Part shown: positions 45,603-59,100 of the stretch, piece by piece
How the letters are laid out: each line of letters opens with the position of its first letter
Position numbering within the stretch: the stretch's first letter is position 1
From: Acanthococcus lagerstroemiae
Taxonomy: Eukaryota > Arthropoda > Insecta > Hemiptera > Eriococcidae
Length of the DNA stretch: 64,000 nt
Direction: 5' to 3'
NCBI GenBank assembly: GCA_031841125.1
Contig: CM063106.1
Coordinates: 3,844,001 to 3,908,000, forward strand
Program-made: the position numbers and the translations under genes
The notes under the pieces: generated by a model
What the model was told of the DNA's origin: nothing
What the model saw: the letters and a program-made list of their open reading frames with translations, nothing else
The model's database searches: none

Positions 45603-45720
45603 AGCGTCCCTCCGGCCACTGATGCGATACTTGAAAGGGTAATTTCCGGTGCCGTGGGTGCGGTGTCATAGGGACCACTTTGGCATGCGCGCATTGCCAT
45701 ACGTCCCACCACACCATCAG
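45603..45720. repeat. GC-rich dispersed repeat, copy 2
   Basis: CTCCGGCCACTGATGCGATA leads into GGGTAATTTCCGGTGCCGTG, GGTGCGGTGTCATAGGGACC, GGCATGCGCGCATTGCCATA and CGTCCCACCACACCATCAG. CTGATG and CATCAG at the two ends are inverse. Differences from the other copies are mostly transitions at CpG sites. The upstream 45540-45600 is unusually GC-rich and may belong to a longer unit. Confidence 0.7.
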
Positions 45721-45879
45721 TCAGAATCAAAGTATTGAAATCAAAATACCATTGAAAATATTGATTTCTTTTTAATTTCCATAATACTTATGTTGAAGAA
45801 TTTATGAATACTGAATGTTCTGGGTATAGTGTTAGGAAAACGGTATCAGAATAAATCGATACGGTAGACCGAATTGGGT

Positions 45880-47330
45880 TTCTTAAAGTGGCCTCTGATT
45901 CCAATTTCGTGAACATTTCTGGAGATGCACAGAAAGTCGCAAGGTCGTTCGCTTGGACTACTCGCCTCGCGATGAGCTCTTTGGTCCCGTTTTACATGAT
46001 ATGGAGATTACTTCGCCGATCTAACACTAGTATCGTAGTAACATGCTGTCGGAAAGACGATGTAAGATCGGACGTCGTCCAACGTCCAGCCTCGACGCCA
46101 GCGGGAGTGAGCCGTAAACGTCCTTGCTTCTGTGGAGAGCCGCAGACGCAACAATGTTCTGAACCAGTCCAAGAGCGCGCTAATGGCGAGATTCGTGTGT
46201 GTGTATATACATGTAATATAATATCGCGGTGCGGCAATAGCGGAATGTATTATTCGGTCTCTCTTTCAACGTCACATTTTTCGCGATCCATCTAAGTCGT
46301 TGTTTCTGACATACCCCGGTTATCTGCCCTTGTAATTAGCAAGTACGTATCGCACTAGCGAGAACCGCGCCGACTCCCAGCGCTGATAAATCGGCGAAAC
46401 CTAGATAGAATATATTGTTGGGTGACCTTACCGGTTAGGCGAAACCGCTATCCGCTATCTGCTGCGGCCTAGTACAATGTAACAGAACACGATAAACGAG
46501 GAACCCCCGGACCTGGACCGGTCCTTCGGTTGGCCGCCTCATAGGTAATATAGCATTTTTCGGCGCACGTAACTCTACCGGTTCGAAGGTAAGGCAAGGT
46601 GTCTGTGGTGTATTATTACGGACCGATTCAGAAATGAAAACTATACATTGTAGAGATACGCGCCGAGTATTCGCTCGTACTTTCACGGAGTTTAGGAAAG
46701 CATATTTTTCGTATTTTATTGCGTAATAATCGAAACTACATTGTTCGCAGTTATTAATTTCGTTGCTGCGCCTTTCATCAGTATTGTTATTATTTTGATA
46801 CTGTCAAAAGCACGGTTATTGAAGTACGATGTATACGGGTGCATACTGGTAAATTTATTATTGTGTCAAAAGAGAAAGTTAACACGAGTCGTTATAATTT
46901 TTGACGAATTATTAGGTCATTTAATTTCCTTTTTTTTTTTTTTTTTTTTTTTTTCGGTGTGCGTATACATTGTAACCGCATTTTAACACTCGACAAATAA
47001 ATCAGTCAGAAGTATTGGAACACTTCGACGATTTTGCAAAAGAATGTTGTAATTTTAATTTACGGTCCGGGTTGGCGGAGAAAAAATTATCGAGTGTGGG
47101 ATGGCGAGGACGGTGTGACAACTTTATGAACATCGAATGTAAGAGAGTGGAGGGTGATACCGTATTGAAAACAGTTTTATTTGGACCATATTCTCGAGTT
47201 CTGGAACGGTGTTGCTGATGCCGACGAGTCAGAGCGAGCCTTGTGCGAGACCTACGCTGAACACGTTCAGTCGCCCTAGTCGGCAAGGTCTCGACAGAAT
47301 CACGGAGTCTGCTATGTCTCTACTATTGCA
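45880..47330. promoter_or_regulatory. CpG-rich intronic blocks flanking a T homopolymer
   Basis: 45880-46700 and 47030-47330 are CpG-rich and repeat-poor, separated by AT-rich DNA with a run of about 25 T at 46929-46954. No exon is supported. Candidate regulatory DNA. Confidence 0.25.
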
Positions 47331-48726
47331 CTACGGTACAAATCACAAATGTGTTTTGTATAGTTCTCATCGTATAGACATTTTAGTTCATAACTGAAGT
47401 GGTTTGAGCGAAGAGGTGAAAACTTGATATGAGTTTTCTCTGAGTCTTCCCGAAAATTCCTCATATCCGAGTACCTACCAAAAACCCAGTTTTTGAGTAT
47501 CAAAAAACACCAGTTAACTCCCATATCAAGTGGATATCTCGACCTTCTGTCAACATCACACGTTCATTGATGTTTGTCCTCGATCGTACAGTTCTGTACG
47601 TCAAATACAAACGAAATATTGTTAGGTATAAGATGTAAACAGCAAAATATCCCATAGTTAAAATTGTTGTCTACTGAAGAGACCTTTTGGAATCCTTTTC
47701 CATTTGCCTTGCTCCTTGCTCAGCAAACTATTTGACACTATCCACGGCCGATGAACTTTCAAGCAGAAATGTCATTTCTATTATCACGTCATCCAAATAT
47801 CGTCTACGCGTTCCAGGACTAATCACCTATTTACTATACACCAATTATGTAAAGCCGACAACCTGACGAAAAAGAACATCGATACCAATTATGGAAATAT
47901 CTCCAGTCTTCTGACGGTATTCAGTGACATGACTGATGCGATGATGATTTATACCTATAACGAATTCTTTACACCCAGATGGATCATTATATTTTGGCCA
48001 CCCTACTTAACACAGCGCCATTGATGTTTGATTTTCGAAGTATGGGTTGTAGGGCGACGAGGAGTACGCGAAGCGACTGTGTGCTTTGTGCTGCGGGTGA
48101 TGTTTTCTTTTGTGATGAAGAATACACAGACAGAGCTGAGGTCAAAGAGAGAAAAAAAAACTATGTGCTATAGACGAGTCTGAATTTAAATTGTCTAAAA
48201 AGGAACCCATCGTCGATTGTAACCCGATCAGATTGAAAAGAGATGTACAGAATCATTTATTATGAAGATGACAAGTAGCTTATGCTGTATACTGGGTCAG
48301 ATGATGGGAGAGACCTACGTAGGTAAATCGTGATGCGAGAACCAGCAGTAGTGCGGTTGAGACTCGGTTGTGAGGCGGCGTTCATTTCATAATCGAAGAC
48401 GTCGGTTGACCACTAGTAAATGGCGATTAGTTCGTTATCCGAACGAGTAGCTTACTGGCGGTCGTGGAAGTGAAAGTATAAATGAGGTCCGATAAAGGCT
48501 GTCAAGTTTTTAGTTTTCAACCACTCCTGTGCCTACAGCGAGCGAATATGACACGAATCGATACGTAGGAATATGAAGAGAAACGCTGTCTAGGTTATTG
48601 TTCAGGAACGTCGATAAATTGCTAAAATGCTCTCCCTACCTCTAAGGTATGGTCTTTCCTTCAAGTGCTTACGTCGAATGAGGAAAGTATTGCTTAACAG
48701 AGATTTGAGACTTATGAAGTGTGCAG

Positions 48727-48840
48727 TGGTGTGGTGGGACGTATGGCGATGCACGCATGCCAAAGTGGCCCTTATGACACCGCACCCCCGGCCCCAGAAA
48801 CTACCTTTTCGAGTGTCGCATCAGTGGCCGGAGGGGTGAA
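48727..48840. repeat. GC-rich dispersed repeat, copy 3 (inverted)
   Basis: GGTGTGGTGGGACGTATGGC, GATGCACGCATGCCAAAGTG, CTTATGACACCGCACCCCCG and GCATCAGTGGCCGGAGGGG are the reverse complement of copies 1 and 2. Read in this direction, a frame with ...WWDVW...MTPHPR...SHQWPEG stays open. The same frame is open in copies 1 and 2, probably because the units are recent and GC-rich, though a coding origin is possible. Confidence 0.7.
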
Positions 48841-51339
48841 GTATGCAATAGTAATAGTTCTGATGTGCTGAATCCTCACGTCGTCCCAGTGCAAAACTTA
48901 ATCGGGAATAAAAATGTATTCATTTTTTGTATTCTCTCTCCGCAAACTGAATAGCAGTATTTGGTGGAAATTATGTAACTCTGCGAGGTTTGGCAATAGC
49001 TTTTGACCATAAACAGTACACCTATTGTCAAAGGTAATTACGCGGGCCTACATACTACTAACTCACTCATTGGAAAAGTCGTATAGAAAAAATGAACATT
49101 TGAAATCGTGTTGGCGAATCCAAAAAATAAGAATCATTCCTGGCGGATTCTTAGGTGAACAACAAATATACCGGTTGGCTTCGATGTGCGTTGATGTTGG
49201 AGGCATGGGCGGTAAGGGAGACTTGGGGCTTGTCTCCACAAATCCTCTGAACGCCCCCAATACTGAAAAATAATACTAGCGGAAGAATTTTCTGCATTTT
49301 GATACTTGTCACCCCCCCCCCCTCCTCCCTACCTACTGTAGATCGGCTATTGGGTTCATGGTTGAATGTCTAGTGTTTGGCTTCGTTGGTATTGAAAATG
49401 CCGGTAGATTTTGACAATCACCAGTACTCTTTGTCGATTCTGGATTAGCCGATGCTCACCATAATACTCTCGCCATCGTTTCCTTTTTGAACATGGATGT
49501 GCACAAAGTGTCACGTTTCACTTTCCTATTTGTCGAAGAAAAAAAATGTAGTTCCTTGATTCGAAGATGTAAAATTTCAAGCGATGGTACTCAGTGGTGT
49601 CAAATACGTTTTCATATGTATTTATTCGAAAGCCGCAAATGCGGCCAGTGAGCATTCGCGTGGCAATACGAACCCATACAGGATTTCAAAATGCCTAGGT
49701 AGGCTCGTTCCATTGGAATAATGAATGCGGAATTTGATTGAGAAAGTGGCCGGTGTGTCGCGCCAGAAGGACCGACGAGAATTTAATTAAACGCGAAGTG
49801 CGAACTTTGCCCCCTTTTCAAAACCAGCATTTATTTACGTGCATTCGACAATTACCGCTGATGAGTTCGATGTAACCGGCGAGGGCGACGACGTGGGGGA
49901 ACCTGACTAAGTTCTCTTCCATTTCGAAAGTGCAGCCTTGCCGCCATACTGCCTCTTTCCTGCGTGTATCAACGTGTGGACTTGAAAACAGTGATTCTAA
50001 ATGCACAGCTAGTCTGAGCATTGGAGGCTGCGGTAATTAATTTCCAGAACGTGTGACTGATGAAATGCACAGCTGGTTTTCCTGCTGTACGCGGGGAAAC
50101 ATTGAAATACCAGAACATGTCGTAACAGAAAAATTGCGGTAGTCGTTGCCTCTGTACGCATGCGAGTACAAACGTCTACGTGTCTGCTAGCAGAACAAAT
50201 AAGTAAACCGAAAAGCTGTGGGGAACAAAGAGGGTATTATAGATTAGATGCCATTACTCAAGGTAATTAGACCTAATGAATCGTAAATGATTATTTGCTT
50301 CGATAAAACAAAAGAGAATATTATGATAACTGGTTCTTGTGAACAAAAGATTCAACAAAACGATCTATTATGACGTTAACACGCTGCGCGCATATTTTAT
50401 CTTTGTCATGTTGTCACCGTGAGCACCAAGAAACAGCACGCTAATCACCGGGCTCCGGAACGGTCTTAAGAGTACCGCAGGACCGCAGTTTACCTGTCAA
50501 TGCGGCGATTTTATTGAATTCAGATCGACATTCATCAAAATAACACAATTATTTTTGAACCCAGATTCATTCAAAAATATCAGGCATTCGACAAGGAAGA
50601 GGTAAAAGCATAGAATTTTGTTGATCGGTCAGGTATCGGACGAGACAAAAGGAAGTTAAATGGAAGCAATAAGTAAGAGTATGCTGTCCTAAGGGTGTAG
50701 CCAAGGTCTTTATTTACTACCGCGTAAATGATTTGTGGTTTGAATCCTGCTTGGTTCTCAAACTGTTACTCTATGCACTCGTTTCACTGAAGGAAGTTCT
50801 AAATAGACACATCTCAAATCCTCATCTATACATACTTTACTCGTACTATCGTAACAGTTTAGTGTCGCCATCATTATCACGGATAACAACCAATGTGAAC
50901 ACATTGATTTTTCAGGAATTTTTCGTAGCTAACCCAAATCGCTCCTTCTTAACAAGGTAAAGAGGAACCGGACTTTTTGAAATTGAAGTTTTAGGGACAA
51001 GTATGTACTCACTTTAAATCTCATTACTGCTCGAACCCGAACAAAACCTATATCAGGCTCCACGTTAAAATTGTACAAAAATCTACTCCCGAGAGGCCAA
51101 AAAGTAGGTTTGCTGTCACAAGCTGGAAGCATTAGCACCATCAGACTTTTCACCCGGGTTGAGGTAAGTTAATTTCAAAGAGAGGCCAGATTCATTTTCA
51201 GGGAAGGGGTTCTAAATCAACCCCCCTGGTGGTACCCGTGACTGGAAAACAATATGTACATCGTTGGCAGGTTTTCTCTCCGCCTGTCCATATTTCGACA
51301 TTATTATACATATCTGTTCTGATATTCTCCCGCCTAGAA

Positions 51340-51567
51340 ACCGTGAAGCGTGCGTCAAATTTGCTCCAGGTTAACACTAGCGCCATCCTGTTCAAAATAC
51401 ATGCTAGCGGCGTTTCCGGAATTTTGGGCCAGTCGGAGCCGGTGCAGATTTGACTCGATTGTAGCGCCTGTTGCAAATCGAGCGTCAAATTTCGATTGGT
51501 GCCTGATTCCCTTTAGTAATCGAGCGCAAATCTGGCGTCTATCTGGTGCCAGTGCCAGAATTCGGGT
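51340..51567. repeat. Decayed inverted repeat with internal direct repeats
   Basis: CCGGAATTTTGGGCCAGTCG ... GCAGATTTGACTCG (about 51417-51457) pairs imperfectly with CGAGCGCAAATCTGGCG ... GTGCCAGAATTCGG (about 51519-51565). GCGTCAAATTT occurs twice (51350 and 51481 areas). Probably an old foldback element. Confidence 0.4.
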
Positions 51568-52859
51568 TAGCGGCTACAATGTACACGACAGTTTTCATCT
51601 TGTATCAAATGTTCAGGATTTGTGTACGTATTTGTATGTAGGTACTTAATATCGTTTCTCTCTGTTCTAACTTTAACTACCATTGTGTATTTTTCCTAAG
51701 TCTCAAACAATTTGAGTACTTGGGCTACTTGAATTATGTAATTAAATTATTATCTATGGGCCAAGTTCGTGTCTGTCTACGAATACGTACAGGAAATTGG
51801 ACGCGTATATTGCAGCCTTACCGTAAACCGTATATCACATTATTCTCGCTCGTAAAATTTACATTAATCTGCAAAAAATTGCTGACATAATATACTTAAG
51901 TACTACAGTTACGTCTTCAGCTCGAACTACCATTTACCTACCAGCGAAATTGTTATCCGGGCACAATCAGTATTTTAACGCATTAATTAAAATTGTACTT
52001 GTTTTGTGTCTTGAAGTTGAGGGGGAAAAAAGTAACGAATCGAATAGAACTAGAAATCTCGTGAAGAAGCGGTTAGATAAAAATCTAATGTAATGTCGGT
52101 TGTGGAAATGGCGTAAATGTAATGCTGTTGTTTTTTCTGTATCGTTGTACCAGTACGATGTGATTAATGAATTCGGGTCAATTTTGAACGGTACTTTCTG
52201 CTTCGGTAATTAACAGTTCGCGGTTCAAGTAGACTGACGCTAAAATGTGTAAGTCGAAGGAATTTTGGTGAACTAAGATTTTCGTTTTGAAGCATTCGTG
52301 AGAATTCGCAGCTGCTGATCGGAAGCGTTTCTCGAAACATCTGGGATGTGAGCAGTACTCGATGCAGGATAGGATATTCAAGCGGTGTTCAAACAGCTGT
52401 TTCTGTATTTGATGGGTGTATCGGTTATAGGACGGGACGACGAGATTTTGATAACAAGAGCGGATATACATAAAAGTGAGCAATTTACTGTTGTAGTCGT
52501 TTAGCGATTTATGCACAGCCCACTGGGTACAATTGTGTATAATGGTGCAGGATTTGTTGATGAGAAGCTGATTGGCCTCGTCGGAATTCATGCAGATTCG
52601 GTTTTCGTAACGTAGTTCATTTACAGCGGTGCCCTTGGAGGCTCTTGTATTCGTAATTGAACCGAGTGCCCGGCCCCCGTGTACATGATTGCGAATAGTG
52701 ATTTACAATCAGTTCGTTACAAAAGTGTTCTGCCAATGCGAGGAGTACGACGTGAATGAGATATGGATATTCCTAATAGCTGTAAGTGTTACCACATATT
52801 ACCGTGCGCCGTGTGTTTTCAGTGAAATGAGACAAACATATTGTTCCTATTGAGGAATT

Positions 52860-53110
52860 TTGTCGCTCTGTTGTCACCCAAGGGAAAATCACACGGTTTT
52901 CACACTGTTGTCGCCTCCCAAGAATGTTCTTCAGAAGTCCTGGAGTGAAACAGTTATCACCTGGTCATCACTCGACACACGGTTATTACCCCATCAGGAC
53001 TGGGTTTTCTGCTGCCTTTCCATCTCTCTGTTGTCACTCTATTGGTACTCAATTTTCTGGCGGATTTGGTCACTCGGCTGTCACTCTACTGGTTCAGATG
53101 CTGACCAGTA
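52860..53110. repeat. Irregular repeat of CTGTTGTCAC-type motifs
   Basis: CTGTTGTCACCC, CTGTTGTCGCC, CAGTTATCACC, GGTTATTACC, CTGTTGTCACTCTATTGG and GCTGTCACTCTACTGG follow each other at spacings of about 28-49 bases. A decayed minisatellite is likely. Confidence 0.4.
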
Positions 53111-56100
53111 AGTAACCGTACTGACAACCTGGTTGGGAACTGAAGAGCGGTGCGCGTGGGGTTCTGCCCAAGAAACTGGACAATAACAAAGTTCGCAAAA
53201 CACGAGCTTTCAAAAACCTCATTTTCTCCCTTGCAACCGTTCTATATCGAAGATTATGTATGTAGGTACCTAGGCGTATAAGCCCGAACCCTTCTCCGCA
53301 ACCGAAATTTACTTTCGCAGATCAAGAAAACGCGTCAGAATTTCGAAATAAATTTACAGTTTTGTGGGAAAGTTGTGCCAAGTATCGAGCTACTTAAGAC
53401 GTGTCAGATTTACAAAAAAAAATTGACGGCGGTGGCGACAACTGATTTAAATAGCAAGCAGACAAAACCACATGAAAAATTATTGATTACATAATTATTA
53501 TTAATTACATTATGTAAAGCGTATGGCGTTCTTGCGCGAATAAATTAATAATGTAGTCTTACCGGTGTTATACTCTTAATTCTTAATATAAGCACATTAA
53601 TAATATCTGGTCCGCTAAGCTAACGTACGCCAGATTATCTTATTTCGGATTTTTTTTCCGACTTACTCTGAATTATGATGATAATTATGACTTTGAAGTT
53701 ATATTAAGAATTTTGTACCCTAAAATAAGAACCTGAGTAAGTGGTGGAAGTGAATTTTATAGCGGGCTTCTTCCGTTGATTTCTGTACTTTGTTGCTATT
53801 GGTGTTCGTGATGGATCACTATTTGAATCTGTAGGCATCTATTCGGGTTGATAGATCAAAGACCTCCAGAAAGCGCCGCAAATCCTTGATACAAACCCCA
53901 GTTTTCAGTACCGCTGTACAATGTAAAGTGCCATTGGAAACGATACCTTACAGCAACTACAAAACTGCTAGTTTATTTTAGTTTCACCGAAAAATCAACT
54001 AGCGGTGACCCTTGTCTTGGATTTGCCTTCCCCCAATTGAGCTAGTTTCACTGTTTACCGCGGTATTCGCGGATATGTCTGATAGACTTCCAATTTGTCT
54101 GGGTTCTAGTTTTTGTGTAATAACTGTACCGTATCCACCTCTTGTGTCCTTCATATTATAAATATCCTTCCACCATTTCCCCAAAAAACTGAAAATACCT
54201 TGAAACCAACCTATAAACTTTGACTGTTGCATAAGTATCTGAAACTAGCTGTTTTCTATTTTAATATTGTATCGTTGTAGAACCATGCTTACCCTCCACT
54301 CGAGATATATAGTGAGCTGTGGAAGAAGGACCGATCTAGTAAGAGACCAACTGCGAAGCTCCTCTTTGAGAATCGTTAAAAATTCTGCGTTAATTACATT
54401 GTACGATATTGCAAACGCGCATATAGCGACTGACGAGCGTATTATGTTATCTCTCCCTTAAGAACTTTATTTTTCTTGTTCTTATAGTACAGTGACTGAA
54501 AATATCTTCTTCCTACGTGAGAAGTAAATTTGGTATATAGAATTAAATGAACGTACTAGCGATATGTCTAACTACTCAAGTGACTATGTATGTTAGCATT
54601 TTTTAATCTTATCTTTCAGAAACTTATAATAATTTGAAGTTCTTAAATCGAGAAGTCAAGGTTGTATACATAATATAGTAAATTGCCCGACCTCAATAAG
54701 GTCATATCAGTTTTTACGGTTCAATGTATTGTTGTTCCTTTATATTGTGTCTAACTGGTGTACCTCTAGCTAATCTTTGTTGCAACGACCTCGGGCTCGT
54801 ATTTCGAGTAAAACTTTACACTTATCGTCAACACGCCGACAACTTTTGAACACTTGATGTTTACTTGAGGTGAGTTTTGCATTGTGTGCCGTTGTATTTT
54901 TTTCCTTTCTTTTCAAACTTTTGCGTAATAGTCGTAAACTACCAGTATCACGAATAATTAGTATCTGTCAGCATTAACGAAATTATTTCCAATTCGGCAT
55001 ATTATAATTCGAGATAATTGAACTGCGGCTAATATCACTTCAAGACCTCAGAAGTGAATTATGTACGCTCGAGAAAAACGAACGTAAATTAGACTTTTTT
55101 TTTCTTATCTTTTCTTTCGTTGGCTTTCGACGCGAATACACCAATTCGGGGATCCTTTTAACCTTCATAACTTTATTCTAGAGTTTTTGAGCATAATGTA
55201 ATCGTTAGTTGTAGCTTCTTCTCACGCGGAAAAATTACTATCCTGAGGAGGATAATCACAGTTTGAGGTTTCACTGGTTTGTTTGATTCGAAGTTTCTTG
55301 ATAGATATAGATTTTCACATACTTCAGATGAACAAACTGTTTTTACTTCAAAATGTAGATGCGGTTATTTCAATATGGACCAAAGATATCGATGATAAGG
55401 AATTCAATGGCGGTTCTGTGCGGTGTGCGAGAAGACGATAATATTCGTAACAAAATTTGAAAAACTGTATACATGCTGACGTGGAGAGGACTATCTCGAT
55501 TTCCTACTCGGCCCTTATAGAGCCTTGGGATACATTCTTATTATTCAAAGTCGATTGCATTGTCTCTTCATGTACGTGCAACACGTATATAAGATTGTGT
55601 GATGCTTTAATAGAGCCGGAAGCTGATTGAATGCCAATAATAATTTTTATCGTCGCAGTTAGAAAGTTATTTCTTTTCCATATCATGTATGTTCGATATC
55701 TCGAGTTCTTGCGTGCGATGTCTGATGGTAGGTTGGTGTCATCACGTCCAGAAGTAGTACGATTAAACTGCGTAGTCAAAAGGTGCAGAGCATGTTTCAA
55801 TAATGACGAATCTATTCCGTGTATAGTGATTTGCATCAAACCTGAAACTCGGGAATCACTCGTCTCGTATACTGACGTGACAAATAATCGTAAACGACGT
55901 AAATATCATGCGACAAAGTATACTGAAAGTAATTAGTGGGCTCGGACTATTTTCCGATCAATTTAATATTGGGCTTAGGGTATGTTTACATAGCGATCAG
56001 CAAGGTGGGTGACCATTAACTTGAAAAGTACATTCGAGCATCGTTCGAGCTCATTCAGCAACAATTTTTGCTTTTTCTGGTTGCACGTGATTGATTAAAA

Positions 56101-59100
56101 ATCAAAACCGCGTGTACTTTCACATGTTCGGATCTATTCTGACAGGTGAACTTCTGCGGATTGCTAGTCTTCCTGGTCACTATGTAGGCGTACCCTCAAG
56201 TAAGCTTGTTCTATTAATCAAAGAATTTATGATGAAAAACATTGTGAGTTCACTTTTTACTCGGCGTAACTGCTCAGTCCCTCGACTTGGATGCTGCTTG
56301 CTGCAGTATGTCATATAAGCAACAAACTATGCAATTTTGTTGTTCTTTTTCCGAAGAAATTCGTCGATATCATCCCGAAGGTCGGAATCGTTTTCTATTC
56401 AAGTATCAGTCTTACAGCGAATATAAGAAGTACTTAGTAACGTTATTAATCTCAACGAACAATTCTTTTCAACATTATCGAAACTTTTGCCGTTACTACC
56501 CGGTGTCAGATTTGTTTTGACAATCTGTGTATCTACATTCATTGGTAGTCTATACGGAAGTACATACCCATTATATGAATCTGCATACTTAGCCTTCATC
56601 TATGCCCTTGTGTTTTGTTTCACGCCATTTATATTATAAGCTGTGATTGCTGGTATTTTTGCTTTGAAAACAGCGAAACACAAATACGTGTATGTTTTTG
56701 AGGTGAAACACGTCTACTTGATGCTGTAAGCAGCTAAATCGCGATGAATGTCCTCCGGAGGACTGCATTAAGATCAGTTCAAGGATTGTTTGACTTTTTA
56801 GACCGATTACACGTTCATCGCAATTATTTAGACAATTTGTGTGACACGTTTATTCGCGGAATTGTAAATATGAGGTGTGTGTGGAGAACAAGGTGATAAA
56901 AATTTTCCCAATTTTGATGTATCAGAAAAAAAGATTTTTTTGTCTAATTCCGACAGAGGGTTAAAATTATTTGCGTTGCATGGAATGGGATGAAGGAAAA
57001 ATTGGTAAGATGCCACTGAAGTGATGGAAATTTCCGCTACCCATTAGAACTGATACTCGACAGTGAAATCCGAAAATACTTCAACAAATTTTGACTTACC
57101 GCGTGACATCAACCGCGTGTAGGATTACGGAGGACCAGAGTACAGTTATTCTTGTGTGAAGTGGCAAGCCGTCGAGGGTCGAAGTTCACTGCTCTTGGAA
57201 TCCCACTTGCTGATAACAAAAACAAGACGGTTTTCCTTTTATCGTGTTAATCTTTACCAATGAGTCATATAGGAACCTACATACGTATATATGTGTGTAT
57301 ATATAAATTACTCACGCCAGTGCCGGCCGGTTTCCGAGTGGTCTTGGGTGCATACAGAAACAAAACCGACGGTCTGTTGCACTCGTAGACATTCCGCTTG
57401 GTTTTTATTAACTTTCTGCATTCGTAATGACGGTATATGTACTTGGGATCTTACAGCACTCGGCTCCAAAAAATTCGCTGTACCGTTAAAACTGGAGTTA
57501 CGGAACGAGACGCTCTATACCACTCGACACTATCCACTTGGAGCGTGTCACCTGAAAAAGACAATTTAAAAACGTTTAACAAAAAGATTTTCGAAGGCTG
57601 AGCTATTATAAATCGTTGAACTATCGATAATGGCGTATTTTTTGAGTAATTATCGAGTTCGAATATGAGTTTCCAATAAGCAAGGAGGAAGAAAAAAAAA
57701 TGGGAGCATCGGCTGTGTATCTAAATGGTTTTCGTATCGGTATAATTAGTTTTCGAAAAAGTTATAAGTGTAGAAATTTTCAGACACTGAGATTAGGTGC
57801 AGTATGCTACAGCCGTTCAACCTATTAACATCTAAAGAACGATTTTAGAAAAATACTTCTTATATCAGTCGGATTTCGTAAGTTGGGACCGGTTCTCGCG
57901 ACTAACCAATCCGGAATTTCACTGACAAGGTCGGTGACTGGGTGAAAAAATTTTGATTGCTGAAATTTTGCGCGTTACTCCATCTTCTTCGTTAGCAGAG
58001 TGTGTACGCAGAATATTTTCAAGTGATTTCAAGTCTTAAAAACGAGTATACGTCAGACTTCATAACTTGTCTCGGAACCTCCAGTTTAAAACGTATCATC
58101 CTTTTCACGTGCGCACTTCAGTTTACTTTGGGAAGTTACAACGAAAAAGCTTATCAGTTAGGGACATCGTTATCAGTTCTGTATCGGACACTGCATTTAT
58201 TTCTTGATCAACATTCGGTGAGTTTTCTGCCCTGAAATAATTTTTGACCGGAATCGCTCGATCGTCTGAATAGTGCAATATCAGATATAATTACTCGGAA
58301 TTCCTCAGTGAAGTTTGATAATACGTAATATAACTTTGGGTTATCCGTCCACAACACTGTATAACGGAAGATATGGCGGATGACGTTTTTTTTTTTCTCG
58401 CAATTACTGTACCGCGTATGTGGCTATTAATGCAAGGCTGATAACATACGCGTTGTAAACTTGATTTCCAATGATTAACTATCTCATTTGAAAAGCAACT
58501 GCGGTTCCAGGAAAGAAATTTAATCGAGTAATCGAGTGCAGTTTCTCGTGCAGCTGTGTAATTCTTTACAGCTCAGGTGCAAAAGGCTAACTGATAGATT
58601 GTCACAAGCGAGCTGATCGAGGTCGAGCGTGGCGAAACGGATGCTTCGTGAAGTCGGGGCCAACGGAGAATACGGACAGGCCAAACAAGGGCAAATCTTC
58701 TGACTGGGAATCTCATTGACATTGGGCAGTTTACCCGGCTCAACCATTGAATATATCATTTTTTCGTTATCTGCGTTACATGAGCGTGACATAAGTGTAT
58801 GTCGAGGAATGAAAGGTGTAAAATACCTCGGGCTCTGAAAAAGCAAAGGCTTTAAGAACACAACTTTTTTGGACGAATATGATCGTGAAAAATCAAAATT
58901 TGATGATGGATACGGTACCTACTTTTGCTGAGAATCCTTTTTTATACTCTCTTGATTGTATGATTTCTATAGCCATAGTTTTACACCTGACGTACTCGAA
59001 AGCTGAAGGGTGTGAGTGACATTTCACAAAAATCGGATTAACTGGTTTTCTACCCCGACTATGCAAATTTCGTTTTTCAGTAATTCGGAAGTATACTAGT

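Noticed and set aside
45888..46295. 135-codon + strand frame
   Set aside because: CpG-rich block, no motif, no splice context.
46570..46600. GGTTCGAAGG resembling a tRNA B box
   Set aside because: No acceptor stem, D arm or anticodon arm upstream at the right distance.
50690..50745. tRNA-like A and B boxes (TAGCCAAGGTC and GGTTTGAATCC)
   Set aside because: The stems do not pair: TGTGG before the T loop is not complementary to the bases after it, and no cloverleaf can be drawn.
52178..52591. 137-codon minus-strand frame
   Set aside because: Protein-like at first sight, but no family, promoter or splice context is recognised. Its length is within the chance tail for 64 kb in six frames.
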